Part shown: positions 8,264 through 18,496 of the stretch, piece by piece
Position numbering within the stretch: position 1 is the first letter of the stretch
How the letters are laid out: the number at the start of each line of letters is the position of its first letter
Assembly: GCA_013360215.1 (NCBI GenBank)
Contig: JABWCP010000008.1
Location: 110,889 to 174,888 of the forward strand
DNA: 64,000 nucleotides
Direction of reading: 5' to 3'
From: a bacterium
GTDB lineage: Bacteria; CLD3; SB21
The notes under the pieces: generated by a model
Told to the model about the DNA's origin: nothing
The model's input: the letters and a program-made list of their open reading frames with translations, nothing else
The model's database searches: none
Program-made: the position numbers and the translations under genes

Positions 8264-9400
8264 TCAATTTTGAGGTTTATTCAGGCTTTTTTTATACTCC
8301 AGCGGGGTAATTCCTTCAAATTTTTTGAATACGGCATTGAATGTAGATTTACTGTTGAAACCGGATTCTAGCGCTATGCCTAATAATGTCATTGTGTTTA
8401 CATCCGGTTGTGCCAAACGACGTTTGAACTCAGCGATACGTAGTGTATTGATATGATCAAAAAAATTATGCCCGTAGTGCTGATTGATCAGCTGCGATAC
8501 AAGATGCGGCGAGGCATTTATTTTTTTGGCAACATCGGCTAATTTTAAATCGGGTTGCAAATACATTTTTTCATCATCAAATGCGCTGCGAATAGCTTCC
8601 GTATATTCGGACATTTCCTCTGAACTTAGAACGACGTTTTTGTATTTTTGGGTAAATCCGCCGGTAACCGCATCGGGATTATTAAATCCGTAATACATCG
8701 CAAAATACATGATCGCCGATAAAGCCAACGTGTAAGCATAATTAGCATCCGGCGAAAACACCCCGCTATAGAACACCTGTATCACCAACCCCGAAACCAG
8801 TATCAGGTACGCACAAAAAAAGCCGATGAGGAATTTAATCCATTTTAATCGTCCGGTAATATCCTCCTGATACATGCGATCAAGCAGTTGTTGCTTTTCT
8901 ATGCGAACAGAACGCAAAGACAAAAGCATATACGTCGTAAAATGAATCACCTGTAAAACGAAGATCACGTAGTCTATGACCCGTAACGGCAAGTGGCCCG
9001 AAATAAAAACCTCGATAAATGCAACTTTGGCCCGGTGACCTAAAAACCAAAGCGGCCACGATACTCCGCAAAACAATAAATAAGGCACGCAATGAAGCGA
9101 CTGGATTTTTGATATCTCGAACTCCGCATCCGTGAGGCTGCGGCTGTATAACCACATCAGTGGCCCAAAAAGAAGCATGAATCCGTTTGAAATGCCAAAG
9201 AAATGAGAAAATGCCGTGTACGCGCCTGAAGCGATAAAAAGATATTCGGCATTCGCCAGTATCAACAGTATGAATATGACAAAAAGAATACGTGCCGAGC
9301 CAGAGCGCCGCAACTTGCCCGCCGTCAGTATCGTAAAAAAAATACCATGTGCCGTGCTGATCAAAAGTAAAAAACTTACCATAGTGAGCGAAATTTGCAT
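8264..9400 (-). CDS. Membrane-bound AraC-family transcriptional regulator
   Basis: This 378-residue protein has about seven hydrophobic membrane segments in residues 1-245. A C-terminal AraC/XylS DNA-binding domain with two helix-turn-helix units follows (about 270-375). The first unit is around Leu-Ala-Asp-Val-Ala-Lys-Lys; the second is the family signature region Ser-Gly-Phe-Asn-Ser-Lys-Ser-Thr-Phe-Asn-Ala-Val-Phe-Lys-Lys. Such membrane-tethered AraC regulators are frequent in Bacteroidota and relatives and presumably sense envelope or lipid signals. No ligand can be assigned. The gene follows lhr in the same direction after 51 bases, and the GyrI-like gene downstream is a candidate target. 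Confidence 0.85.
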   Translation of the reverse strand: MQISLTMVSFLLLISTAHGIFFTILTAGKLRRSGSARILFVIFILLILANAEYLFIASGAYTAFSHFFGISNGFMLLFGPLMWLYSRSLTDAEFEISKIQSLHCVPYLLFCGVSWPLWFLGHRAKVAFIEVFISGHLPLRVIDYVIFVLQVIHFTTYMLLSLRSVRIEKQQLLDRMYQEDITGRLKWIKFLIGFFCAYLILVSGLVIQVFYSGVFSPDANYAYTLALSAIMYFAMYYGFNNPDAVTGGFTQKYKNVVLSSEEMSEYTEAIRSAFDDEKMYLQPDLKLADVAKKINASPHLVSQLINQHYGHNFFDHINTLRIAEFKRRLAQPDVNTMTLLGIALESGFNSKSTFNAVFKKFEGITPLEYKKSLNKPQN

Positions 9401-9451
9401 ACGTCAGCACATAAGTTGGTTATACATTGCGAAACAATATTTGTATTTCAG

Positions 9452-12400
9452 TTAGCCGATGCCTTTGCCCAGATAGGGACGCAGTCTGGGCGGTACGACG
9501 GTACGAATCAGCGCTTCGCGCAGCACCCATTCTTCATTTTCGGGTACTTTGACGAGCGTACGAAATGCGCCGCTTTCCAATACAGCGATGGGCACACCGT
9601 TTTGATACAGCACACGGTTTTGTGCGAGCGCGGCCACTCTATCGCCCGGGATGACGCTCCCCAAAAGATTGAGCGGATCTACGGCCGAGAGCGCGACCAT
9701 CGCCTGATCCGGTTTTTCACGACGGATCGCACGCAGTTTGGTCACCGCTTCGGGTAGTGCAAACTGTTCACCGGAAATGCTCTCCACAAAACGTCCGCCG
9801 CGGATTTCTCCGCGCGCTTCCATTTTGCGCAGCATCCGCACGAGGTCCCGCCACGGCGGCGTCCACGCTTCGCGCTCGACCAATCGGCGAAACACAACCC
9901 CGTAGCGTTTGAGTAGCCGATCGGCTGAAAACTGTAACGCAGTTTCTTCGGCAACCGGTATCGCATCCGTAAATGTCGTTTGGATCAAGCCCCAACGGCC
10001 CGCATTGTCCATCGAAAAAGGCGGCAGTTTACGATGATGTGCCGATTGCGTTTTATATTTGGCCGGTACTAAAAGCGCCCGCAATCCGTTGAAACTGTCG
10101 GCCGTCACCAGCCCGAGCGCGACCAGCTCTGCCATACCGTCCTCCGCCTGCGAACGCAGTACGCCCGCGTACTCCGCCACTTCATGAAAAAATGACGCGC
10201 CGCGTTGCTTGAGAAAATCATACACTGCCTGCGCCGCATGGGATAACGCATCGCTGCCCGTATGATCTGCGGATGTGATCGCGTGCCACAATCCGATATG
10301 TTTGCGCTGCTGCAGCACGATCGGTGTGGACTTGACCGGCCCGCTCCCGCCGGAGGTGCGCGCATACCGCACACGCCCCCACACGATGCGTCCGGACAGA
10401 CACGCCATATCCAACATGGCCGGATCGTACTCTGCGATACGCAGCGGAAGGATATCGCTTTCCCATGCTACCGCCGCCGCTTCGTAGCCTTCCATTTGTT
10501 CGATGATCGTAAGCAAAGCCTCCGGTCCTTCTAAGCGATCCGCCGATCCGGCGTGCTGCCACACTAAAAGAAAACGCATAAAATCCGACAGCGGCACGGC
10601 TTCGATTTCTTTACGCAGTCGCTCCATCGTATAGCGATGAATGCGCGCCAGCAAACGCCGTTCACACCATTCGACCGCCGATGCGGGATCGGTAAAAGAA
10701 CCGCGAAATACAAAACCTTCGTTTTCCAATGTTAGCAGCGCGATGTGCACTTCCGACTCGGCGATGGTCAGATCCTGCGCGAGACGCGCGGTTGTGACCG
10801 GACCCAAACCTTCGAGGCGACCGCGTACGATCTCGACGAGCGCTTTGTCGCGTTCCCAGGTTTTGCGAAGTATTTTTTCAGGAATGATAAGGTCGGTCGG
10901 ATGCACCACTTCAAACCCGCAGGTTTTAAACTGAGGCATACGTTCGACACTAGTATATACGGCATGCGATCCGCCGGACGAAATTTTAGCGACACGTTTT
11001 TGAGCGATCAGCAGGTCGGCTAATTTTTGGAACGGACGTATCTCCTGTCCCGTCATGCATCCGATCAGCGTCAGTGCATCATGCAGTTCGTCCGTATTTT
11101 CCGGCGACGGCCACGCTTCACTGCGTACGCGTTCAATAGCTTGGATATCTAGTTTACCGAGGTCGGCCGCTTCGGAAGGATCAGTCCAGCGACGATTGGC
11201 AATTGCACGCGTGCGGCGTTCTTCCAGCGGTGCCGGATCCAAAAAGGCATAGGGCCGGGCGTTGAGTATTTCCTGCGCAAACGGCGACGGTTCCCTCAGA
11301 TCACGACCTATGCGACGGATTTGTGCATTCTCCATTTGCCGAAGCAAATCTTCCAGCGTTTCGATATCCATCGCTTCGTACAAACAATCTTCGATCGTCT
11401 GAGCGACCAAAGGATGATCCGGGATTTCGCGTTCTCCGACGATATTCTCCAAACACGCCAACTGATCGGGAAATACCAACGCGACGAGATCCTGCGCTTG
11501 CATGCGCTGTATTTGCGCCGGTACGCGTTTACCGTTGCGGGTGCGCTGCATCGCCAGCGAACGCGTGGCATTCCATCGCCAACGGATTTCAAACATCGGC
11601 GAATCGAATACGGCCTGGATCAGCGTGTCCCGCGCAATTTTGGAATTGAGGTAGTCAAATACTTCTTCGATGGGAAAACTGTGCGTCGAACCGAGGGATA
11701 ATACGATGGCATCGTCGGTGGCAGCCGCCTGCAATTCAAAATTAAATTTACGGCAAAATTTTTTGCGCAACGCCAATCCCCACGCACGATTCATCCGATT
11801 GCCAAACGGAGCGTGAATGACCAAATGCATGTCGCCCGCTTCATCAAAAAAACGTTCGAGGATGATCGTATCCTGCGTGGGCATCGCTTCCAAAGCCAAA
11901 TACCCCGAAGCGACGTAATGCACCAGTTGTTCCGCCGCGCCCAATCCCAGTCCGAGCTCCGAACAAAGCCATTGCACGGCCGGTTGCATCCACGGTGTTT
12001 TTCCCGGCACGGCCGGACCGTCGGGATTTTGCCGAACCGACGCACTGAGCACCTGCGGCTTGAGCATTTCGACCGAACCCAACTGTTCACCGATTTTTTC
12101 GCGTAAGCGTGCGACCGCTTGGGATAATTCGATTGTGCGCCCCGGCGCTTCGCCGAGCCAAAACGGAATCGAAGGCGGCGCCTGTCCGGCATCCACGACG
12201 CGCACGACACCGTCATTGACGCGGGTGATTTTCCAGGAATGATTGGCTAACTGGAAAATATCGCCGGCTGAACTTTCGATGGCAAAGTCTTCGTTGAGCG
12301 TACCGATAAACGTATCCGTCGGTTCGAGACGGACGTCGTACTCAAAATTATCCGGGATGGCTCCACCGGATGTCAAAGCGACGAGCCGTGCGGCAGGACG

Positions 12401-13852
12401 TGCGCGCACGACACGATGAACCATATCATGATGGAGATAAGCGCCCCGGCGACCGCGGCGTGTCGTAAATCCTTCCGAAAGCATGGTGAGTATTTCGTCA
12501 AACGTTTCGCGCTTCAGGTTACGAAAGGGATAAGCCTTTTGACTCAGAGCGAATAATTCATCTTCGGTGCATTCGCGGCAGGATGTTTCGGCGATGATTT
12601 GCTGAGCCAAAATGTCAATCGGTTGTTCGGGCATCAGAATCCGGTCCAGTTCACCTCGGTACACGGCGTCCAGCAAAGCCGTACATTCGACAAGTTCGTC
12701 CCGCGTGAGCGGAAACAAGCGTCCTTTGGGCGTGCCATGAATGCTGTGACCCGAACGGCCTACACGCTGCAGGAACGCCGCGATCGAACGCGGTGAACTG
12801 ATCTGGCATACGAGGTCAACGGAGCCGATATCAATACCCAGCTCCAGCGAAGCCGTAGCGATCAAAGCGCGGAGCGATCCCGATTTGAGTCGCTGCTCCG
12901 CGTCGAGGCGATGTTCTTTGGACATACTGCCGTGATGCGCGCGTACAACATCCGCACCGAGGCGTTCAATGAGTTGAAACGAAAGCCGCTCTGCCAATCG
13001 GCGCGTATTGACAAAAATAAGCGTCGTGCGGTGTTCGGAAATCAGCTCGACCAAGCGCTCGTAGATTTCGTCCCACACTTCGCTTTCCATCACGGCGCCG
13101 AGCGGCGAACGCGGTATTTCGATACCGAGATCCATCGCACGCCGATGACCGACGTCAATGATCGTACACGGCGCAGCACCGGGCTCCAAGCGGCCGATGA
13201 GAAAATCGGCAACTTGGGTAAGTGGTTTTTGCGTTGCAGAAATGCCTATCCGAGTCAACGGTCGGGAAACCAGCGATTGCAGGCGCTCGAGCGACAAGGC
13301 GAGATGCGATCCGCGTTTACTGCCGACCAAGGCGTGGATTTCGTCCACGATAGCGATACGCGCGGATTGGAGCATCTTGCGACCACCGTCGCTGGTGAGC
13401 AAAACGTATAATGACTCCGGCGTAGTGACGAGAATATGCGGCGGCGACTTGAGCATGGCGGCACGTTCGCCTGCCGGTGTATCGCCCGTACGCACTTGCA
13501 CACGTATCTCCACGCGGGGCAATCGCAGCGATTCCAATTCGTCCTGTATAGCCTGCAAAGGACGTTGAAGATTTTTTTCGATATCGTTGGAAAGCGCTTT
13601 GAGCGGAGATACGTACACGATGCGCGTTTCTTGCGGAAGCCCGCGTTCAAGGCCTTCGATGACTAAATCATTCACAATTGCAAGAAACCCGGCCAAGGTT
13701 TTACCGGAACCCGTGGGTGCGGCGATCAGCGTATGCTTTTTTTCTACAATGGCAGCCCATGCCTGCGATTGGACTTCGGTCGGTTGCCGGTATTCACGGA
13801 CAAACCAGCGTGCAATGGCCGGATGAAAATTTCGCGGGATCGAAGCGTCCAT
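9452..13852 (-). CDS. lhr: Large ATP-dependent helicase Lhr (Lhr-HEL type with long C-terminal extension)
   Basis: At 1466 residues this is a full-size Lhr superfamily-2 helicase, an enzyme that translocates 3' to 5' on single-stranded DNA and acts in DNA repair. Motif I Ala-Pro-Thr-Gly-Ser-Gly-Lys-Thr lies at residues 45-52 and motif II Asp-Glu-Ile-His at 170-173. The Ser-Ala-Thr motif III and the Gln-Arg-Val-Gly-Arg-Ser-Gly-His motif VI follow. The Lhr-specific winged-helix and beta-barrel core comes next, then the long C-terminal region found only in large Lhr proteins. The gene is intact, with codon use like neighbouring housekeeping genes. It may head a leftward unit with the AraC regulator gene. 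Confidence 0.93.
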   Translation of the reverse strand: MDASIPRNFHPAIARWFVREYRQPTEVQSQAWAAIVEKKHTLIAAPTGSGKTLAGFLAIVNDLVIEGLERGLPQETRIVYVSPLKALSNDIEKNLQRPLQAIQDELESLRLPRVEIRVQVRTGDTPAGERAAMLKSPPHILVTTPESLYVLLTSDGGRKMLQSARIAIVDEIHALVGSKRGSHLALSLERLQSLVSRPLTRIGISATQKPLTQVADFLIGRLEPGAAPCTIIDVGHRRAMDLGIEIPRSPLGAVMESEVWDEIYERLVELISEHRTTLIFVNTRRLAERLSFQLIERLGADVVRAHHGSMSKEHRLDAEQRLKSGSLRALIATASLELGIDIGSVDLVCQISSPRSIAAFLQRVGRSGHSIHGTPKGRLFPLTRDELVECTALLDAVYRGELDRILMPEQPIDILAQQIIAETSCRECTEDELFALSQKAYPFRNLKRETFDEILTMLSEGFTTRRGRRGAYLHHDMVHRVVRARPAARLVALTSGGAIPDNFEYDVRLEPTDTFIGTLNEDFAIESSAGDIFQLANHSWKITRVNDGVVRVVDAGQAPPSIPFWLGEAPGRTIELSQAVARLREKIGEQLGSVEMLKPQVLSASVRQNPDGPAVPGKTPWMQPAVQWLCSELGLGLGAAEQLVHYVASGYLALEAMPTQDTIILERFFDEAGDMHLVIHAPFGNRMNRAWGLALRKKFCRKFNFELQAAATDDAIVLSLGSTHSFPIEEVFDYLNSKIARDTLIQAVFDSPMFEIRWRWNATRSLAMQRTRNGKRVPAQIQRMQAQDLVALVFPDQLACLENIVGEREIPDHPLVAQTIEDCLYEAMDIETLEDLLRQMENAQIRRIGRDLREPSPFAQEILNARPYAFLDPAPLEERRTRAIANRRWTDPSEAADLGKLDIQAIERVRSEAWPSPENTDELHDALTLIGCMTGQEIRPFQKLADLLIAQKRVAKISSGGSHAVYTSVERMPQFKTCGFEVVHPTDLIIPEKILRKTWERDKALVEIVRGRLEGLGPVTTARLAQDLTIAESEVHIALLTLENEGFVFRGSFTDPASAVEWCERRLLARIHRYTMERLRKEIEAVPLSDFMRFLLVWQHAGSADRLEGPEALLTIIEQMEGYEAAAVAWESDILPLRIAEYDPAMLDMACLSGRIVWGRVRYARTSGGSGPVKSTPIVLQQRKHIGLWHAITSADHTGSDALSHAAQAVYDFLKQRGASFFHEVAEYAGVLRSQAEDGMAELVALGLVTADSFNGLRALLVPAKYKTQSAHHRKLPPFSMDNAGRWGLIQTTFTDAIPVAEETALQFSADRLLKRYGVVFRRLVEREAWTPPWRDLVRMLRKMEARGEIRGGRFVESISGEQFALPEAVTKLRAIRREKPDQAMVALSAVDPLNLLGSVIPGDRVAALAQNRVLYQNGVPIAVLESGAFRTLVKVPENEEWVLREALIRTVVPPRLRPYLGKGIG

Positions 13853-13911
13853 AAAAAATACAATGCCATTTCTACATGGGGGTTTGCAAACGGTCGTTAA
13901 CGGAAAACATG

Positions 13912-14517
13912 TTAAGCGCGCTTTCGCGCATAAACATTAGCCGATTTCCTGCGGTTACCGCAGGTTTTCATACTGCACCACCGCCGCGTTTTGTTTTTTC
14001 CTTGGTCGTAAAAAAACAAACGGCATCGGGGATTCGCACACTGTTTTATGCGCGACGGATCGCCGGATTCCAAGAGGTCAACCAACGAAACGGCTAGGGG
14101 TACTACAAAATGTTCCGGCGATTGGAATGCGTACGCGGCTTGTTTTTTAAAACCCGACGGCGATTCCTCAAGCCGTAGCACCATGCCTCCGGATGACAAA
14201 ATAAAATTTATCTCATCCGTGGCCGTTTTCGGTACAGGTTTATGTGCCATGATACAGCTTAACACTTCAAAACATACCCGCCGAAATTTATGAACTTTTC
14301 GCAACACGGCTTCGGATTCGGGTGAATGGGTCCATATGCGATTCAGTTCATTACGACGCGCATGCGTGAGTATACCCGCCTCCTCCATCCATACCAAAAT
14401 ATCTTTGTTATGCTGCAATGTTTCTACAGTGCTGTTTTTCTGAAGATACACCGTATTGACAAAATCCATTACGGTATGACCGCCTAAAAAAATAAAAGAT
14501 GGGGATGCGTTTTTCAT
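13912..14517 (-). CDS. CGNR zinc-finger (ABATE domain) protein
   Basis: A 201-residue protein with an N-terminal ABATE domain (Gly-Gly-His-Thr-Val-Met-Asp-Phe-Val-Asn-Thr near residues 12-22) and a C-terminal CGNR zinc finger. The finger has Cys-Ala-Asn-Pro-Arg-Cys and, further on, Cys-Ser-Met-Lys-Thr-Cys-Gly-Asn-Arg, so all four cysteines and the CGNR signature are present. Members are stress-related putative transcription regulators that bind DNA through the finger. It lies 59 bases upstream of lhr in the same direction and may be co-transcribed with it. A short piece of its 5' coding sequence (about 30 bases) recurs near 18.79 kb. Confidence 0.87.
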   Translation of the reverse strand: MKNASPSFIFLGGHTVMDFVNTVYLQKNSTVETLQHNKDILVWMEEAGILTHARRNELNRIWTHSPESEAVLRKVHKFRRVCFEVLSCIMAHKPVPKTATDEINFILSSGGMVLRLEESPSGFKKQAAYAFQSPEHFVVPLAVSLVDLLESGDPSRIKQCANPRCRLFFYDQGKNKTRRWCSMKTCGNRRKSANVYARKRA

Positions 14518-15056
14518 TTGTGATCTTTGAAAATATGTGATCAGATAGCCAATTTTCGCAGTTTGATACGAGTGTATGTCAAAGTTTACGTTAAGAAAAA
14601 ACTATGGACGAAAACAATCGAGTACCACCAATTAATCGTAGCATGAAACCGAACCTAATGTAATCGGTTATCAACTATGCATTTTAAACATAGTTGTTCA
14701 TTGATCAGTTTAAGCAGTGCGTTCCTATTGTACAAGGCATTTTACTACGCTTCGCTCGTGATATTACAGTCTAATATGAAATACTATTTGGGGAAATATT
14801 AATCGACGTGATCTTTATCGTGTTTTACGATAATTTAGAATAAGCTTGAGGTTGGGGCGCATACTTACAGTCCTGTAAAAAAGAAAATTGTTTTAGTTAA
14901 TTAATCCTTCATTTTTAAACAACAAATACTCTATAGGCACCAAAGAGAAAATAGAATTAACATCGTGTGTATATATCTAAAATGAGATTTATAGAAAGCA
15001 ATCTGAATCAAACCTTACAAGACAGCCGCAATGGCGATTTTATTTTCTTCACTTTC
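14518..15056. other. Non-coding region upstream of the CGNR gene
   Basis: This 539-base AT-rich stretch lies between the 5' end of the CGNR gene and the 3' end of the paralogous lipoprotein gene. It holds an 8-base inverted repeat CAACTATG / CATAGTTG (14672-14679 and 14689-14696, 9-base loop). The dyad lacks a T-run and may be an operator or a weak hairpin. No coding frame with family-like sequence, RNA gene or terminator is evident. Confidence 0.4.
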
Positions 15057-16007
15057 TCATTCGCATTCACAAGAATCCCTCAAAACTTTCACTACAAAGT
15101 TTGTCTTCACCGAATTATATGCACCGAAATAACCGGCTATCTTATCGCCGTCCTCATCCGTGATATTCGAACGATACGTAATAGGTGCATAATAACGCCA
15201 ATACCTCATAGAATCCCAAACCGCCGGCTCAATACTTGTCGTTTCTCGCATACCCCATGCCCGCGTAAGATTGGTGTCCAGCGCCATGGATGTCCAGGGA
15301 ATACTGAAGTATGAAATTCCTCCGCACTTACTAATTATGATAGGAGCGGCTGCACGGTTTGATGACCATAGTTGCACTATATCCTCTTCGTTACCATAAA
15401 GATATGGCATACGAAAGCGATAGACATAACCATCCGTAACTACACTACCACTGACAAACGTTTCCCCATAACATATGCTTGATTGAGGAGTTTCTTTTTT
15501 GGGATAAGATAGAACTGTGTCACCTACGGATATATTATTGATCGTAATATCACCGGGTACTTTTACAATTCCCTGATACGTTTTCCCTCCCGATCTTTTA
15601 ACAAGCAGTGCACAAGTCTGTTGACCGTAAACGTGAAGCGCGTCCGCCACATCCCGGTAGGTGCCTTTGCCGACATGCTCCAACCGGACAGTCTGATCGC
15701 CTGCCGTGATATAGACCTCCGCATCGTCATGGTAGGTAAGCAGAGCTTGATACTCATCCACAAACGCGCGCAGTTGTATTCGCATCATATGATCCTGCAA
15801 ATTGGCAGCGTCCGTCGAGTCCGGAAAAATAGTGTGGAGTCGTCCGACGAAAACCTCTATCGGAAATTCACGATCTTCATCCGGCGCTACATGCGCCACG
15901 ACCAATTCATAGTCCTTATCAAGGCGCCCTTCGTAGGGTTTTGCCTTATGATCCGTACAACCGAAGCTACTTAAAAGCAATACAATAGAGGCTACTAGCT
16001 TCGACAT
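15057..16007 (-). CDS. Lipoprotein, tandem paralogue A (DUF4249-like)
   Basis: A 316-residue lipoprotein starting at the ATG at 16007, which is preceded by AAGG and followed directly by a signal peptide with a Ser-Ser-Phe-Gly-Cys lipobox. Shared blocks with the next gene include Lys-Asp-Tyr-Glu, Pro-Asp-Glu-Asp-Arg, Pro-Ile-Glu-Val-Phe-Val-Gly-Arg-Leu, Gly-Lys-Gly-Thr-Tyr-Arg-Asp and the C-terminal Arg-Ser-Asn-Ile-Thr-Asp ... Gly-Tyr-Phe-Gly. The last motif and the overall plan recall DUF4249, a Bacteroidota outer-membrane lipoprotein family of unknown role, but the match is tentative. A conserved Asp-Ser-Cys-x-Cys ends the chain. It lies 16 bases downstream of paralogue B and is probably co-transcribed with it. 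Confidence 0.6.
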   Translation of the reverse strand: MSKLVASIVLLLSSFGCTDHKAKPYEGRLDKDYELVVAHVAPDEDREFPIEVFVGRLHTIFPDSTDAANLQDHMMRIQLRAFVDEYQALLTYHDDAEVYITAGDQTVRLEHVGKGTYRDVADALHVYGQQTCALLVKRSGGKTYQGIVKVPGDITINNISVGDTVLSYPKKETPQSSICYGETFVSGSVVTDGYVYRFRMPYLYGNEEDIVQLWSSNRAAAPIIISKCGGISYFSIPWTSMALDTNLTRAWGMRETTSIEPAVWDSMRYWRYYAPITYRSNITDEDGDKIAGYFGAYNSVKTNFVVKVLRDSCECE

Positions 16008-16023
16008 GGATGCCTTATCTAGC

Positions 16024-16995
16024 TTAATCGCATGTACAAGAATCATTCATTGCCTTTACGACAAAGTTAATACTTACTGAATTATATGACCCAAAATATC
16101 CTGCAATTTTTTTTCCTTTTTGATCGGTAATATTCGACCGATCTGTTATAGGAGCGTCATACTTCCAGTAACTCACCGTATCAATCATATCATCACGTGC
16201 GCCGGTTGTTTCACCGAGGCCCCAGGCATGGGATAGCACTGTATCAAAAGCCGTAGAAGTCCACCAAATGTTATTTGCATATGATGCTTCTTCGCAATTA
16301 TTAAGTGTATGTGGACAGCCAAAGGAATTAATAAATTCCAAGAAGACTATGCGTTCGTCAAAGTTGTGACTATTATCAACTTGTTGCGAACGATAAAATA
16401 AAGCTCCATCCACTTGAGGTCCAATGATTCTTGGTGAACCAAAACAAAGTTGAGATGATTTTCTTCTTTTTAAATATGATACTATTGTATCTCCGCCTTG
16501 CACACTGCTGAGTGATATACTACCTGGAACTTTAGCGAATGCCTGGTAAGTTTTGCCCTTAGGCCGAATAACTTTGAGAGAACAAGTTTGAAGGTTAGAG
16601 ATATGGAGTGCATTGGCGATGTCCCGATATGTACCTCTACCTACATATTGAAGCTCCACGGTTTGATCGCCTGCCGTGATAAAAACCTGAGCATCATCAT
16701 GATAGGATAAGGTTGCCAAGTATTCGTTTTGAAACTGCCGAAGCTGAATCTTGAGCAGTGGTTCCTGAATACTGGCGTTATTCAAAGTATCAGGGCGAGG
16801 CACTAGTAGGCGACCCACAAAAACTTCGATCGGATAGGTTCGATCTTCGTCGGGCATAACATGGCCGATCACAAACTCATAATCTTTGTCAAGTTTTCGG
16901 CGTAATGATGGTTTTTCGTCGTGTTCGTCGAGGCAGCCAATGCACCCTGAGAAAACAACAACGCTCTGAATAAAAACTAAAAAAAGATTTTTCAT
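16024..16995 (-). CDS. Lipoprotein, tandem paralogue B (DUF4249-like)
   Basis: A 323-residue lipoprotein clearly homologous to the downstream gene over its full length, so the pair arose by tandem duplication. Its signal peptide ends in Val-Phe-Ser-Gly-Cys. The ATG at 16995 gives a compact signal sequence; an in-frame TTG four codons upstream is less likely. Both proteins have Ala-Gly-Asp-Gln-Thr-Val in the first half and a C-terminal Asn-Asp-Ser-Cys-x-Cys that could form a disulfide outside the cell. The middle region (about residues 180-250) diverges strongly between the copies, as expected for a surface-exposed or ligand-specific part. The role is unknown. Confidence 0.6.
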   Translation of the reverse strand: MKNLFLVFIQSVVVFSGCIGCLDEHDEKPSLRRKLDKDYEFVIGHVMPDEDRTYPIEVFVGRLLVPRPDTLNNASIQEPLLKIQLRQFQNEYLATLSYHDDAQVFITAGDQTVELQYVGRGTYRDIANALHISNLQTCSLKVIRPKGKTYQAFAKVPGSISLSSVQGGDTIVSYLKRRKSSQLCFGSPRIIGPQVDGALFYRSQQVDNSHNFDERIVFLEFINSFGCPHTLNNCEEASYANNIWWTSTAFDTVLSHAWGLGETTGARDDMIDTVSYWKYDAPITDRSNITDQKGKKIAGYFGSYNSVSINFVVKAMNDSCTCD

Positions 16996-17072
16996 TTTGT
17001 TGTCCAAAATTAGTGGGCTACCCGAATATTACTTCTAGATAGCCCATACTTAGAATGATCTTTCAATGAATC

Positions 17073-18230
17073 TTAATATACCAATTGAATCATCCACCAA
17101 TCCATATCGGTAAGACCTACACCGACGGTATTAAATGAACTTTCACCATCGTTAGTTCTTTGCGCTAAGTTAGCTTCACTGATATTTCTAATCCCCCCGT
17201 GCTGATAGCGGTCATCATTGACCGAATTATACACATCTACTTTGTACCCTTGATTTTGTGTGACCATCGATGTCGGATCAGCCATATCATAAAAATCTGT
17301 TTGTGTATATACTACGGCATTAGCGCCTTCAGTTCTGTTATATTTCCCCTGCACATAAGTATGATTTGATTGATCTGCTTCGATCGCTACCATACGAAGT
17401 GATGTTGAAAGGTTATCAACTCTAACAAGAGCTATCTCTTCATTCGGATCCACTTCGTATGCTTCTTTGTCATTAATGTCCAGATAATACCTATATACTC
17501 CAGCCGCATCTAAATGATTGCCTCCATCAAAAATATGCGTCGTAGTGCTAGCTATTGTCGTTGAATTGGGATCATTATATGAAAAGTACACTTCAAACTC
17601 TTCTTCACTTGCATCCTCTTTGTTTTTTAAGTCAATTTTCTTGAAGGCCATATATGTCCCAGCAATAGGCGTGGAGGCTGATTTTGCCAGATTGATTTGA
17701 TCATCATTACTTTCTTTAATAAAGAAAATTGTTTCATTTGTTGGATTCTTAGGATCTATGGTGATAGTAGTTTCCGTTATCGAGTTTCCATCATAATAAA
17801 AGGCTGGTTCTTCTATTACAGGCAACCCTGTTTCTTCCTCCTGTACATCTTCGGGAAAATGATAGACATCGGGATCAAGCCCAACATAATACGTTGTTGA
17901 AGTAGCTCCCTTAGCCATCACATTCGCTTGAGACTTGGAATACAACTCAATCTCAACTGGAAAGTTATAATGACTTGTTTTTGAAAGAACGGAACTGGAA
18001 GGCAACTCATTGAGTCGAATACTACTTTTACTTAATTTTGTAATAGTTTCTTGCGTAATCCATGAAGGATCGGCAGCTAAAATGCTAGCTATTTCATTGA
18101 GCGCTTCACGCGTAAGCGAAACATCGTTGTCATATTGAGCGCCTTTATCTTCATTCGCTTTTTCCTGACACGCCATCGTCCATACCATAAAAAGGCAGAT
18201 CGGGACGATTTTCCATTTTGATGTTTTCAT
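17073..18230 (-). CDS. Hypothetical lipoprotein
   Basis: A 385-residue product from the ATG at 18230, which is preceded by a strong AAGGGAG ribosome-binding site. An N-terminal signal peptide ends in Thr-Met-Ala-Cys, so it should be lipidated. The rest is rich in Thr, Asp and Asn, with beta-strand-like segments and no motif I recognise. The frame runs upstream of 18230 but lacks signal-peptide character there. It lies 78 bases upstream of the two paralogous lipoprotein genes in the same direction, so the three may form one surface-lipoprotein unit. No function is proposed. Confidence 0.65.
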   Translation of the reverse strand: MKTSKWKIVPICLFMVWTMACQEKANEDKGAQYDNDVSLTREALNEIASILAADPSWITQETITKLSKSSIRLNELPSSSVLSKTSHYNFPVEIELYSKSQANVMAKGATSTTYYVGLDPDVYHFPEDVQEEETGLPVIEEPAFYYDGNSITETTITIDPKNPTNETIFFIKESNDDQINLAKSASTPIAGTYMAFKKIDLKNKEDASEEEFEVYFSYNDPNSTTIASTTTHIFDGGNHLDAAGVYRYYLDINDKEAYEVDPNEEIALVRVDNLSTSLRMVAIEADQSNHTYVQGKYNRTEGANAVVYTQTDFYDMADPTSMVTQNQGYKVDVYNSVNDDRYQHGGIRNISEANLAQRTNDGESSFNTVGVGLTDMDWWMIQLVY

Positions 18231-18496
18231 TTGTAAGACTCCCTTTAGAAAAATTTGGGGAAACAAATGATTGCTAATCCATTTGTGATATATTAGATTG
18301 GCAACGGGAAGATCATATTACTTTATGATTCAATGCCCCAAGCGCTGAATTTGGTAATATGCATCTTCCTTTTTTGTTTCGGTTGTGAAAAAATTAATTG
18401 GACCGACTGCTATCTTTGTAAATTGCGAATGCCCTCACCTCCTTTTTTTTGGAATTTCAAAGTCATACCAACTTCAATTCAACTCAATCATCGAGC

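Noticed and set aside
9742..13650. Many long open frames on both strands inside the lhr gene
   Set aside because: All are shadows of the 1466-codon helicase frame, which carries the full motif set.
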